Positions 7,294-14,392 of a stretch of 22,140 nt of DNA are shown here, piece after piece; within the stretch, counting starts at the first letter, position 1, and every line of letters starts with the position of its first letter. The stretch is taken from the NCBI GenBank assembly GCA_016712625.1, contig JADJQQ010000019.1:1-22140 (forward strand). Direction: 5' to 3'. The notes below the pieces were generated by a model. The model ran no database searches, was not told where the DNA came from, and saw only the letters and a program-made list of their open reading frames with translations. This DNA is from Candidatus Competibacteraceae bacterium. Its GTDB lineage: Bacteria; Pseudomonadota; Gammaproteobacteria; Competibacterales; Competibacteraceae. The position numbers were made by a program, and so were the translations under genes.

Positions 7294-7851
7294 CTAACCT
7301 CGCTCTTTGGCCAGAATCCGGTAGACCGTAGCCTCGCCGATCTTCAACTGTTGCGCGATTTGCGCTTTTGCCACGCCGGTGGCCGCCAAGCGGATGACTT
7401 CATCCCGCCGATCCGTCTGGATGGGCTTGCGCCCCCGATATTTGCCGGCGGCCTGGGCCTTGGCGATGCCCTCTAGTTGCCGTTCTAGCATCATTTCGCG
7501 TTCAAACTGGGCGACACCGCCGAGCACGGTCAGCATCAACTTGCCAGTCGGTGTCTGGGTGTCCATCCCCAGGTTCAGGATTCGCAGGTCGGCTTGCTTC
7601 CGGTCAAGCGCATGGATAATCGACACGAGTTCGGCCACTGACCGGGCGAGGCGGTCAAGCTTAGTCACGACCAGCGCGTCGCGCTCGCGGACAAATTCAA
7701 GGGCCGCCTGAAGTTGGGGGCGGACTGCTACCGAGGATACTTGCTCATGGAAGACCTTCTCGCAGCCGACTGCTCGTAGCTCTCTCAATTGCACCTCGAA
7801 GCCGGCAGGCCGAGGATCGACGAGAAGATCGGCCGGCGCCCTTTGCGCCAC
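7294..7851 (-). pseudogene. Tn3-type serine resolvase missing its catalytic N-terminus
   Basis: Most of a TnpR-like serine recombinase is present: EVQLRELRAVGCEKVFHEQV, ALVVTKLDRLARSVAEL (arginine-rich active-site helix), NLGMDTQTPTGKLMLTVLGG, VAQFEREMMLERQLEGIAKA and a C-terminal helix-turn-helix GVAKAQIAQQLKIGEATVYR. The family N-terminus, with the nucleophilic serine in a YARVST motif, is gone: before EVQL (about 7800) the frame reads unrelated residues. Those bases, read on the other strand, look like a tyrosine recombinase. The GTG at 7849-7851 therefore is not a real start. Without the serine the protein cannot cut DNA, although the DNA-binding half is intact. Confidence 0.85.
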
Positions 7852-7950
7852 GCTCGCGCCACCGACCCCTCAAGGCCGGAGGCGAGCCGGCGGACATCCA
7901 GGCGTTGCTCGGCCGCGAGAACGTCGCGATTACCCTGGACTCACAGCAGA
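7830..7950 (+). pseudogene. Tyrosine recombinase C-terminal fragment
   Basis: Plus-strand frames give RPLRHARATD, then after a one-base shift LKAGGEPADIQALLGRENVA and ITL. This matches the LRHxxAT...G...IQxLLGH...T block of Xer and phage-type integrases, which carries the second catalytic Arg and the following His. The final His/Tyr motif is not visible, and the usual LLGH reads LLGR. It overlaps the false 5' end of the resolvase frame on the opposite strand, marking a junction between two different recombination genes. Confidence 0.5.
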
Positions 7951-7983
7951 CAGACTCCGAGATTGCAAAAGCGATTCAGTACC

Positions 7984-9990
7984 TTACAGAGCAGCCAACT
8001 CTGGGGCCAACCGATCGAGCATCACTGGCAAGCTCTCGAACAGTGGCCAGCAGAAAACGGGCAGCTTTTGAACCCGGACTCCCGTCGAGACCTCGATCTT
8101 GGTCCAGTCGACGCGGATGGTCCCTTTCTTAAGATCGGTGTGGTACACCGCAGTATACAGAGCATTATCATCGCGGAACTCATGATAATAATGGCTCGAC
8201 CTCGCGTCATAAGACTTGCGGACCACGGTTCTTGTGTATAAGGCGGCGACAAACGTTCCATCCTCACACGGACAGAAATCAACCAGGCCTTGCAAAGGCT
8301 TCGGACCGGGAGGAGGAGCGGGATTCTGGTTGCCACGATACAAGAGGTCGTTGGGGTAGTGTACCATCCACCTGGGCTCACCTTTTTTCTCTTTCAGGCA
8401 GCGCATGACCGAGGCGTGCGTGGTACACGCGAGGCCCCCCGATCCGAAGACCCACAGGTAGTGCCGGTCGACCCCGAGGCCGTCGTAACCTCCCCAGGGC
8501 GAGGCCACGTAGCCCGACTTTCCGTTACCGATGTCTACGAAGATCTCCGAGTTCTCTCTGGCGAGCCCTCCATAGACGCAGAAGTCGACGCCTTTCAGGA
8601 TGTCCGGCGTGTTGTCCGGATCGTCCGAGAACGCTTGCGGATTATGGAGCACGCGCACCGACTTGACGTCGGCTTTGAGTGTTTGAGCGTATCCGGTACG
8701 GCTTGCCTCGTTCATGCCCTTCTCGACGTCGACACCACACCCTGTGATGACCTTGCCCTTTGCGGTATAAAACCGGATGTTGATCGGCTTGTCGCCGGGT
8801 TCGGCCCAAATGTCGGATAGACTGCGGAAGGATTCATCCTTCCCGTTCTCATCGACCAACTGCTTGCTATCTTGGCCTGTGTATGGCGGCTGCATCTTCG
8901 ATATATAAGTGCGACCATTGTCCCCCAATTCAACACCCAGTTGGTAGTACGTGGGATGGGATGAGCCTATATCTTTCCTGGTTACCGCCACTGATAGGCA
9001 TTTCCCATCCCCTCCCCCTAGGGACTTAAATTCGCCTTGCTTGATATGGGTGCCGGCGTAAGTTTGACGGTTCTCGCCTAGCATCCAGAACATGCCCCGA
9101 TTCTGCGCTGCCGGCACAAGCTCTTGTAAAATCTCCAAGAGGAGGTCATTATCAGCTTTGAAAATCACGAGACGGGCGATTACATGCGCTTGAAGCTTCA
9201 TCAGTGCCTTTTCAACTCGGCGCGTCTCCTTCGGGTCGGTCAGTTTTTTCGCCGTCTCATAATGGTTCTGAACCTCATCTGTATGGACGAGGGATAGCAG
9301 GGTCAAGGCCGCCGCCATCATATCGGCCCACGCCTGGCACACGGCGCTCAAGATGGTGGGCCAGAGATCGAGAGTTTGATTTTTTGGCTCGTTCAGCCAG
9401 TTCATCGCTCCCCTGAAAAGCGTCACGGTGTTCCCTTCGAGGGGATTGATCGCCTTGATAATTTCGTCAGTGACCATCAGGTCCAACAGAGGCTGATCCC
9501 CGTCCATCGCCGACGAGGCCCTGCGGGCCGCTTGCCGCAAGCTGGAGGCGTACACTCTGATGGCTTGGTGAACCGTGGTGATATCCTTCTGAGTCTCTTC
9601 GGCCTTTAAGTCTCTCAAGAGCTTTTCGATCTTTGACGTCAGCGACTCCGATTGCGGGGCGAAGAAGCTGAGAATCTGCCCCACCATGGAGAAGATCGCC
9701 CCGACGATCATACCTGGAGGACCACCAGCGGCCGATAGGCCGGCCAGAAGAGGGCCAAAGATGCGCAGATGTCCATAATCGCCGCGGACCCACTGATGGC
9801 ATCGCCACTCTTGAAAGCCGTGATCGCGGACAACGTGCCCTTGGTCACGCCAGGCAGCGCCTTGGCAAGATTTTCCAGATTTTTTTCAATCTTCTGGCGT
9901 TCTTCCTTGGTTGTTTCCTTGCCTCGGCTCTTTTTCCAGTCCTTCAAAAATTGAATCTCGAGATTGTTGGCTTTCGCGGATAGTTCAGCT
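7984..9990 (-). pseudogene. Large helical-plus-beta protein, possible pore-forming toxin-like, frameshifted
   Basis: Two minus-strand frames join into one protein of about 660 residues. The front part (about 9990-9722) reads AELSAKANNLEIQFLKDWKK, NLAKALPGVTKGTLSAITAF and KSGDAISGSAAIMDICASLA. After a frame change near 9730 it continues GLSAAGGPPGMIVGAIFSMV and GQILSFFAP, a hydrophobic helical hairpin, and then about 190 residues of charged amphipathic helix (LTSKIEKLLRDLKAEE, HQAIRVYASSLRQAARRASS). From about residue 205 of the 575-residue frame the protein becomes beta-rich, with aromatic and glycine repeats (GEFKSLGGGDGKCLSVAVTR, DRHYLWVFGSGGLACTTHAS, FVAALYTRTVVRKSYDARSS), and ends at TAA 7984-7986. 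A helical bundle with a glycine-proline hydrophobic hairpin followed by a beta domain is the architecture of delta-endotoxin-like and other pore-forming toxins. That is an architectural inference; I recognise no exact family. The native 5' end is lost at the IS4 remnant. The long intact frame of 575 codons is exceptional in this damaged window. Confidence 0.5.
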
Positions 9991-10004
9991 TCGAAAAAAG
10001 TTTT

Positions 10005-10046
10005 GTGGCGGTGGCGGTGGCGGTGGCGGTGGCGATGGCGGTGGCG
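10005..10046 (+). repeat. GGTGGC hexanucleotide tandem repeat
   Basis: About seven units of a six-base repeat with one variant unit (GATGGC at about 10034). On the minus strand it codes Ala-Thr repeats in the IS4 transposase frame (FATAIATATATAT) and His-Arg repeats in the toxin-side frame. It lies exactly at the junction between the IS4 remnant and the toxin-like gene. Confidence 0.85.
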
Positions 10047-10405
10047 AAGTTCAACACACGGCATCCCTTCCCAAAGGGCTTTGGGACCGGGATGACCCTC
10101 GCTTTTGCGACCCAAGGAGCCGCCGAAGCCGGCGAGGCGCGCTATCTCCCCCGGGGGCGGCGGTGCCGGGGAGGCTGGCACCGCCGGGCCACGAGCCGGG
10201 CGGCCCGCCATGCCCGGATTGAGCGTCGCGTCACACGGCACGTTCGGGCAGTCGCGGCTGCAGGCGACCAGGTGCACAAGATACGCCAGACGATGATCGG
10301 GTAGATCGCCAAGGCACGCTCCATGCGTTCCAGCGCGCCGGTTGCATGGCGTCCATCGACGGCTGGATTTCAAAACCTGGAAGAAGATTTCGATCTTGGC
10401 CAAAC
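10030..10405 (-). pseudogene. IS4-family transposase C-terminal remnant
   Basis: Minus-strand frames give KIEIFFQVLKS (part of the Y-R-E-K signature of IS4-type transposases: the Glu and Lys are visible, the Tyr and Arg are lost upstream), VDAMQPARW, ERALAIYPIIVWRIL, LVHL, RDCPNVPCDA, PPGE..RLAGFGGSLGRKSE, GHPGPKALWEG and VLNFATAI. This matches the C-terminal end of Tn5/IS50-like IS4 transposases. At least four frame changes are present. The sequence ends in the hexanucleotide repeat where the toxin-like gene begins. The 231-codon frame covering 9708-10403 joins pieces of both and is not a real gene. Confidence 0.7.
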
Positions 10406-10439
10406 AAAAAAGCCGCGCCGCTTCGCTCGACCTTCACGC

Positions 10440-10782
10440 GAGTCGCCCTCGGCAGTCCGACTTTCCTGGAATCTCTCAGGATCGGCGACTTTCTGTCCCT
10501 ACCTCGCGGCAGGTTTGACTTTATTTGAATACCATGACACGTTTTGACCGTAGCACAATAACCAAAATATACAAGTAAATTACTCAGGATTTAGTTCGTT
10601 CGGCGACTGACCGTTCCTCTTGCCGCTCTTCCTACGCCCCAAGCGTTGCCATCGCCTCATCGGGCTTGAGCCAAAATCGTACGAAGATTTCGCCTTGAGC
10701 TGCCCCCAAATTTAGCCACGGTCCCTAACTTCGGGGCGCGGGCGTGCCGGTTCGCACCACCGGGACCGCAGCGGCCGGGGAA
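10440..10782. other. Gene-free stretch between IS4 remnant and Tn3 debris
   Basis: No open frame with recognisable features. The left part (10440-10530) may be decayed upstream IS4 DNA. A short AT-rich patch lies at 10545-10590. Otherwise nothing is seen. Confidence 0.35.
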
Positions 10783-10820
10783 GGGGTTTGAGTAGCAACT
10801 GGACGGAAAGTCCTTTTAAG
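10783..10820. repeat. Possible degenerate Tn3-family terminal repeat, outer end at 10783
   Basis: A 38-base stretch begins GGGGTTTGAG, contains GGAAAG and ends TTTTAAG, which fits the length and the two conserved ends of Tn3-family repeats. The stop of a tnpA fragment lies 36 bases inside. The middle is not close to the other repeats in the window, so this is tentative. Confidence 0.35.
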
Positions 10821-10856
10821 CCAGCGTCACGCTATAAAAAGCGGCATGGAGTGCGG

Positions 10857-11057
10857 CTAATCGGGAGATTGGGCTGGATTGCGCAGTGGTCGCAGTTCGC
10901 CTGTAGCAACGGATTCGGGTATCAAGAACGAGTACCGACCGAGGACGTGGATGTGTCCGTGGATCAGCGGCGAAAGTCTGGCGCCATCCTCGTCCCTGAC
11001 CATGCGGCCCTCCCGGCGCAATTGGGCGAGGGCCGCGTCGATATAGGTTGTGTAGTG
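10857..11057 (-). pseudogene. Tn3-family TnpA C-terminal fragment (piece 1)
   Basis: The last 67 codons read TYIDAALAQLRREGRMVRDE, DGARLSPLIHGHIHVLGRYS and FLIPESVATGELRPLRNP, the highly conserved C-terminal end of Tn3-family transposases (xLSPLxxxHIxxLGxYxF...LRPL). It belongs to the same broad branch as the tnpA at 13116-13962 but is clearly diverged from it. Upstream it is fused in frame to an unrelated integrase-type piece, making a 148-codon chimeric frame. No catalytic residue is included. Confidence 0.8.
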
Positions 11058-11059
11058 CC

Positions 11060-11303
11060 CCAAAAAAGACTTCCGTAGGTTAAGAGTAGTACCCTTGTGG
11101 CGAAACACGAACGCGTGCTTGAAGGTGCGGTTCAAGCGCTCCAGGATGCCCATGCCGCCGACCTGAATCACGCCGTTCGGGAGATTGGCAAACCACTCCG
11201 ATTCCAGCGGTACGGCGCCGAGTGCGTGGCACTCGGTAGTGGCCAGATTATCGGGACGGATGAGCGCGGTGTCTGTGGGGGCATCGACGTCGAGCGCGAT
11301 CAT
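11060..11303 (-). pseudogene. rve-type integrase-core transposase fragment
   Basis: The part upstream of the TnpA piece contains CHALGAVPLESEWFANLPNG, GMGILERLNRTFKHAFVFRH and KGTTLNLRK. The ERLNRTFKHxxxFRH block is the conserved Glu-containing helix of the DDE integrase core in IS3 or IS481-type transposases. The catalytic Glu (ILERLNR) is present, but the two Asp residues are not. The start at 11303 is arbitrary. It probably marks a recombination joint between two elements. Confidence 0.55.
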
Positions 11304-11365
11304 GACGGTCAGTAGCGTAACGTTCTAAAGTTGGCGTGACTTACAGAAAACGGTAGACTGGGAAG

Positions 11366-11384
11366 AGTATTACTCAGTATTACT
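11366..11384. promoter_or_regulatory. Tandem operator-like repeat before vapB
   Basis: AGTATTACT occurs twice, separated by one base, ending just before the ribosome-binding site (TGGAGA, 11385-11390) of the antitoxin gene. Direct repeats at this position are typical binding sites for AbrB-fold antitoxins and probably overlap the promoter. Confidence 0.5.
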
Positions 11385-11396
11385 TTGGAGAAGCCC

Positions 11397-11630
11397 ATGA
11401 CCCATTCATCGGTGACGAGTAAAGGCCAAGTCACGATTCCAAAAGCCGTGCGGCAGCGGCTGGGGATTCGGCGGGGAAGCACCATCGAGTTTTGCCTGGT
11501 CGGAGACCATGTTGAATTGCGCGTCAAAAGCACACCGCGGGCGGTCGCACCGGATGGTTTCGGAATGCTAAAAAGCCCGCGGCCTACTCTCCCAGCGGAT
11601 TTTGATCCGGCCGATCTGTTAACGCCATGA
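11397..11630 (+). CDS. vapB: VapB/AbrB-type antitoxin
   Basis: A 77-residue intact protein beginning MTHSSVTSKGQVTIPKAVRQ and RLGIRRGSTIEFCLVGDHVE, a textbook AbrB/SpoVT fold (KGQVTIPKxxRxxLGI). The C-terminal tail with PRPTLPADFDPADLL is the flexible segment that binds the toxin. ATG 11397 is chosen over an in-frame TTG at 11385 because TGGAGA at 11385-11390 is the ribosome-binding site. The TGA at 11628-11630 overlaps the vapC start (ATGA), so the two are translationally coupled. Confidence 0.92.
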   Translation: MTHSSVTSKGQVTIPKAVRQRLGIRRGSTIEFCLVGDHVELRVKSTPRAVAPDGFGMLKSPRPTLPADFDPADLLTP

Positions 11631-12043
11631 TCGGCTTGGATACCAACGTTCTCGCTCGGTATTACATTCAAGACGTGGGTGACGCGGAAGCGGAAAAACA
11701 GCGGGACGCGGCGCGCCGTCTGATCGAGTCCGGCCAACCGCTTAAGGTGTGCAAAACAGTCTTGTTGGAATTGGAGTGGGTGATGCGCGGCTACTATGGC
11801 TTTTCGGCCGCTGAAATTATCCCGATCTTGGAGCACCTTCTAGCCTTACCTCAAGTCATGATCGAAGATCGTGAGGCCGTGCGGCAGGCGCTCGCGCACG
11901 CGGCGGCCGGGCTTGATTTGGCGGATGCCTTGCACCATGCGAGCTATCGGGATTGCGAGCGCGTGGCGTCCTTCGATGACCGCAAGTTTGCTCGGCGGGT
12001 ACGACGGCTGGGCCTGTTGCCCGTGGTCACGATTCCAACCTGA
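11627..12043 (+). CDS. vapC: VapC toxin, PIN-domain ribonuclease
   Basis: A 138-residue intact PIN-domain protein. VapC toxins are Mg2+-dependent RNases that usually cut tRNA or rRNA. The acidic quartet is complete: Asp5 in MIGLDTNVLARYY, Glu48 in TVLLELEWVMR, Asp97/Asp100 in GLDLADALH and Asp117/118 in SFDDRKFARR. It is coupled to vapB by an ATGA overlap. Both genes are undamaged, so the pair may be active. It stands 60 bases from a Tn3-type end at 12103 that points away, so it lies just outside that element's edge. Confidence 0.93.
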   Translation: MIGLDTNVLARYYIQDVGDAEAEKQRDAARRLIESGQPLKVCKTVLLELEWVMRGYYGFSAAEIIPILEHLLALPQVMIEDREAVRQALAHAAAGLDLADALHHASYRDCERVASFDDRKFARRVRRLGLLPVVTIPT

Positions 12044-12102
12044 GCCGGCCTCAAGATGGCCACTACGGTACGATCCTTCATAAAAGAAGAACCGATCTTT
12101 AA

Positions 12103-12140
12103 GGGGTCAGCCCACGAAACGGAAATTGAAGCACGCTAAG
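12103..12140. repeat. Tn3-family 38-bp terminal inverted repeat, outer end at 12103
   Basis: It begins GGGGTCAGCCCACGAAACGG and ends GAAGCACGCTAAG, with the Tn21-type inner end (GCACGCTAAG). The orientation places the element to the right. The nearest correctly oriented right end is at 14388-14425, whose inner sequence (GTACGCTAAG) is of a different subgroup. Confidence 0.8.
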
Positions 12141-12295
12141 CCTCACTTGCTTTCAGCAAGGCAACTCTTAGAAACCTCACTTCCAGTCAGGGTTGCGGCT
12201 TTTCAATTCTTCACCTGCTGCTTAGCGGCATCATAGGCAACCGTAACGTTTCAAAATGCAGCTCGCCGACTGGTCCATGGCGGCTTTCGATTTAG
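12141..12295. other. Short non-coding gap inside the Tn3 end
   Basis: No gene is seen. CCTCACTT occurs twice (12141 and 12175) and small inverted segments are present. A res site would be expected near such an end but could not be identified. Confidence 0.35.
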
Positions 12296-12646
12296 TCACT
12301 CATCTTCCAAAACCGAAATCAGGCACTCCAGCACTTGGCTAACGATGTGCGGCGGTGCGCGCTCAACAATGCTCGCCTTTCGCGCTTTCCAGTCTAGCGA
12401 CTTGACTTGGTGAGCGTGAATGCCGCCGTCTGTCCTCAAGCCGGACCCCGTCAGCGGTATGAGAAAGCCGGAATCGCGGGCTATGGCCGCCATACCGCCG
12501 GAAATAGGACAGACCCAGGCGAGCTGAAACCGCTGGTTGAAGGCTTTGGGCGAGACCACCAGGCAGAAATGGGGGCCTTGCATCTCTCGTCCGCTCGCTG
12601 GATCGAACTGGAGGTGGAGAATATCGCCCCGATTTGGAGCCTTCAT
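12296..12646 (-). CDS. mazF: MazF/PemK-type mRNA endonuclease toxin
   Basis: A 116-residue intact protein starting MKAPNRGDILHLQFDPASGR and containing GPHFCLVVSPKAFNQRF, VCPISGG and HAHQVKSLDWKARKASIVER. The RGDIxxxxFDPxxGxExxGxHxxLVVS start and the QVKSLDW block (with the conserved active-site Arg and Thr/Ser region) are those of the MazF/PemK family of ribosome-independent mRNA endonucleases. The start overlaps the antitoxin stop (12643-12645). Both genes are undamaged. The pair lies between two Tn3-family ends of the same orientation (12103 and 13083) and is probably passenger cargo. Confidence 0.92.
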   Translation of the reverse strand: MKAPNRGDILHLQFDPASGREMQGPHFCLVVSPKAFNQRFQLAWVCPISGGMAAIARDSGFLIPLTGSGLRTDGGIHAHQVKSLDWKARKASIVERAPPHIVSQVLECLISVLEDE

Positions 12647-12885
12647 CGCTCGTTTCCTACCGGCGGTAGTTCATCCCAGCCCGCTACGCGCTGTAATCCT
12701 TTGGGGGTAGCGGCTAGCAACTCTGTCAAGCGCCGACGCGGGCGGGCAGGTTTTAGCCGTAGCTCTGCGCCTGAAATCTCAACGGACAGTACAGCTCCTG
12801 CCTCAAGCTGGTTTTGCTCAATATAGGACTGGGGAATGGTGACAATCAACGAGCCACCAGAACGACGTAATGAAGCCATCAACAT
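12643..12885 (-). CDS. mazE: MazE-type antitoxin
   Basis: An 80-residue intact protein: MLMASLRRSGGSLIVTIPQS and YIEQNQLEAGAVLSVEISGA form the AbrB/MazE swapped-hairpin DNA-binding domain, and an acidic/aromatic tail (LLAATPKGLQRVAGWDELPP) would occupy the MazF groove. ATG at 12883-12885 has AGGAGT about 6 bases upstream. An alternative internal ATG two codons later is possible. A perfect 8-bp palindrome 14 bases upstream is the likely autoregulatory operator. Confidence 0.9.
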   Translation of the reverse strand: MLMASLRRSGGSLIVTIPQSYIEQNQLEAGAVLSVEISGAELRLKPARPRRRLTELLAATPKGLQRVAGWDELPPVGNER

Positions 12886-12899
12886 GGCTGACTCCTATA

Positions 12900-12919
12900 A
12901 GTTTTACCATAGTAAAACT
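12900..12919. promoter_or_regulatory. Operator-like palindrome upstream of mazEF
   Basis: AGTTTTAC and GTAAAACT are perfect 8-bp arms with the 4-base spacer CATA. They lie immediately upstream of the mazE ribosome-binding site. Probably bound by MazE alone or with MazF. Confidence 0.6.
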
Positions 12920-12958
12920 ATCAGAGGTTCTTGCTAGGAGCAACTAAAGATTTTCATT

Positions 12959-13082
12959 AGGAATCCGTTTGAGCCGACGGCCAAACGGAGTGAGCCGTTT
13001 GGCCTTGGCGACCCATCAGCCGAAGCGGAGCGGCTGTCAAGGCGGCGCGTAGCGCCCCGCGAAGCGGCATGGCCTTGACAGC
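12959..13082. repeat. Multi-hairpin structured repeat, copy 1
   Basis: A 124-bp element containing: hairpin 12979-13004 (10-bp arms GGCCAAACGG and CCGTTTGGCC); hairpin 13017-13036 (CAGCCG and CGGCTG); and an 11-bp outer stem GCTGTCAAGGC (13033-13043) with GCCTTGACAGC (13072-13082). The outer stem encloses two smaller hairpins, GGCGC-gta-GCGCC (13044-13056) and CCGC-gaa-GCGG (13057-13067). A second copy sits at 19761-19880 with the outer stem identical and the inner stem changed in a compensating way. The Tn3 end at 13083 begins at the very next base. Function unknown: it could be a plasmid-borne structured DNA site, a mobile palindromic repeat or a transcribed RNA. Confidence 0.85.
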
Positions 13083-13120
13083 GGGGTTTGAAGTTCAACG
13101 GTACAGAAACGTACGCTAAG
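13083..13120. repeat. Tn3-family 38-bp terminal inverted repeat, outer end at 13083
   Basis: It starts GGGGTTTGAAGTTCAACGGT and ends GTACGCTAAG. It carries the stop codon of the adjacent minus-strand tnpA (TAG at 13116-13118), as is normal for Tn3-family elements. It differs from the 12103 and 13963 ends, so it belongs to another Tn3 subgroup. Confidence 0.85.
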
Positions 13121-13962
13121 GGCCGTCGATATCGTCTGTCGGCTGGTTCAGCGGCCTGAGTTGCCCTTTCACGACCTGCTCCGCCAGGGTGAACGAGTAA
13201 TCCCCCAGCACATTGACATGCCCATGCCCCAAGGGTGACAGTCGGCGTTCATCCTCCGCCCGGATGTCCACCGACAGCCGTCGCAAATGGTCCAGCGCGG
13301 CCTGCCTGTAGAGGGTATTCCACAACACGACGGCGTTGGTCACCAACCCCAGCGCGCCCAGCTGGTCCTCCTGGCCTTCGCGGTACCGCTTGCGGATCTC
13401 CCCCCGCTGACCGTGGCAAATGGCGCGGGCCACGGCGTGCCGCCCCTCGCCGCGGTTCAGCTGCGTCAAGATCCGGCGGCGGTAGTCCTCGTCGTCGATG
13501 TAGTTGAGCGGGTACACGGTTTTGTTGATGCGTCCGGCCTCGATGATGGCCTTGGCCAGGCCGGAGGGCCGTTCGCTTTTCAGCAGCGTGCGGAGGAGTT
13601 CGGATGCCTGCGCCGTTCCCGGTTTCAGTGACCCGGCGACTCTGATCATGTCATCCCAATGCTGCTCTATGCGGCGGGTGTCCACGCGGCCACGAGCCAG
13701 GTCATTGAGCACGCCCTAATCCGCATTCGGGTTTGCCCGCCAGAGAACCGCCTCGCCCGCGTCGGCCAGGCGGGGCGAAAATTGGTGGCCGAGTAGCCAG
13801 AACAAGCCAAACACCAGGTCACTGGTCCCAGCGGTGTCGGTCATGATCTCGGTCGGGTTCAGGCCCCAGCGAGCGGCAGACCTGCACCCGGTTCGCCTGC
13901 CAATCCGCGCCCCGCAACAACTTTGCCCTGGGATCGCCCCAGCGGTCGCTGTTTTCAACATA
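13116..13962 (-). pseudogene. tnpA: Tn3-family transposase TnpA, C-terminal third (piece 2), nonsense and frameshift
   Basis: Reading inward: PYVENSDRWGDPRAKLLRGA and DWQANRVQVCRSLG; a one-base shift near 13865; LNPTEIMTDTAGTSDLVFGL (the second catalytic Asp region, MTDTAG); HQFSPRLADAGEAVLWRANP; and an in-frame TAG at 13716-13718 replacing the usual Tyr. It continues with LNDLARGRVDTRRIEQHWDD, GTAQASELLRTLLKSERPSG, NRGEGRHAVARAICHGQRGE (the catalytic Glu region) and LSPLGHGHVNVLGDYSF to TAG at 13116. Full-length TnpA is about 1000 residues; some 280 remain. The front is lost at 13963, where another Tn3-type end begins. It cannot be active. Confidence 0.9.
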
Positions 13963-13999
13963 GGGGTCGTTTCAGAAAACGGAAAAATCGTACGCTAAG
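13963..13999. repeat. Tn3-family terminal repeat, left end of the miniature element
   Basis: It starts GGGGTCGTTTCAGAAAACGG and ends ATCGTACGCTAAG, 37 bases. It matches the right end at 14388-14425 in inverted orientation at nearly every position (one substitution and one A fewer in an A-run). Outer end at 13963. Confidence 0.9.
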
Positions 14000-14146
14000 A
14001 GCAGGTTCGTCCTTGTGGAAAGGCTGCAACAGAAAGACGGGGGTATTGAATGTCACATTTCTATCCAAAAACACCATTTAAATGCCTTAGACTAAATGAC
14101 GGGTTAAGTGGCATTTTTTGACAGCGGGAGCTTTTCGATTCACACC

Positions 14147-14172
14147 ATCACATAATCGAGCGTATATGTGAT
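14147..14172. promoter_or_regulatory. Dyad inside the miniature element, possible resolvase subsite
   Basis: ATCACATA and TATGTGAT are perfect 8-bp arms around 10 bases. The size (26 bp) and position within a Tn3-type element are compatible with one subsite of a res site, which are imperfect dyads of about 28 bp bound by serine resolvases. No further subsites were identified. Confidence 0.4.
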
Positions 14173-14197
14173 AGGCAAAACATGCTGGTTTTCCACA

Positions 14198-14392
14198 TGC
14201 GGTACGGTCTATCTGGAGCGGGCCGCGAACGCTTTGCGCGGCCACGGCCACGCCGTTAATGATGCCCTGTTGCAGTACCTGTCGCCGCTGGGCTGGGCGC
14301 ACATCAACCTGACCGGCGATTACCTCTGGCGCAGCAGCGCCAAGATCGGCGCAGGTAAATTCAGGCCGCTACGGCCGCTGCAACCGGCTTAG
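14198..14392 (+). pseudogene. Tn3-family TnpA C-terminal fragment (piece 3)
   Basis: Reads TVYLERAANALRGHGHAVND, ALLQYLSPLGWAHINLTGDY and LWRSSAKIGAGKFRPLRPLQ, the canonical last 60 residues of Tn3/Tn21-type transposases (WNTVYLxRA...LSPLGWxHINLTGDYxW...RPLRP). The TAG at 14390-14392 lies inside the right terminal repeat. No start or catalytic domain is present. It differs in subgroup from pieces 1 and 2. Confidence 0.85.

Noticed and set aside
8290..8820. 176-codon plus-strand frame
   Set aside because: It lies opposite the toxin-like gene and has no family features; the minus-strand frame is longer and protein-like.
10005..10046. Histidine-arginine repeat protein region
   Set aside because: The repeat only codes His-Arg in one shifted frame of a chimeric open frame; it is better read as a DNA repeat at a joint.
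9708..10403. 231-codon minus-strand open frame as a single gene
   Set aside because: Its first two thirds are shifted IS4 transposase sequence plus a hexanucleotide repeat, and only the last 85 codons belong to the toxin-like protein.
11309..11836. 175-codon minus-strand frame
   Set aside because: It is antisense to the intact vapB-vapC pair and shows no recognisable motif.
12103..13120. The 12103 and 13083 repeats as the two ends of one transposon carrying mazEF
   Set aside because: Both point the same way (outer end on the left) and differ in sequence, so they cannot be a pair.
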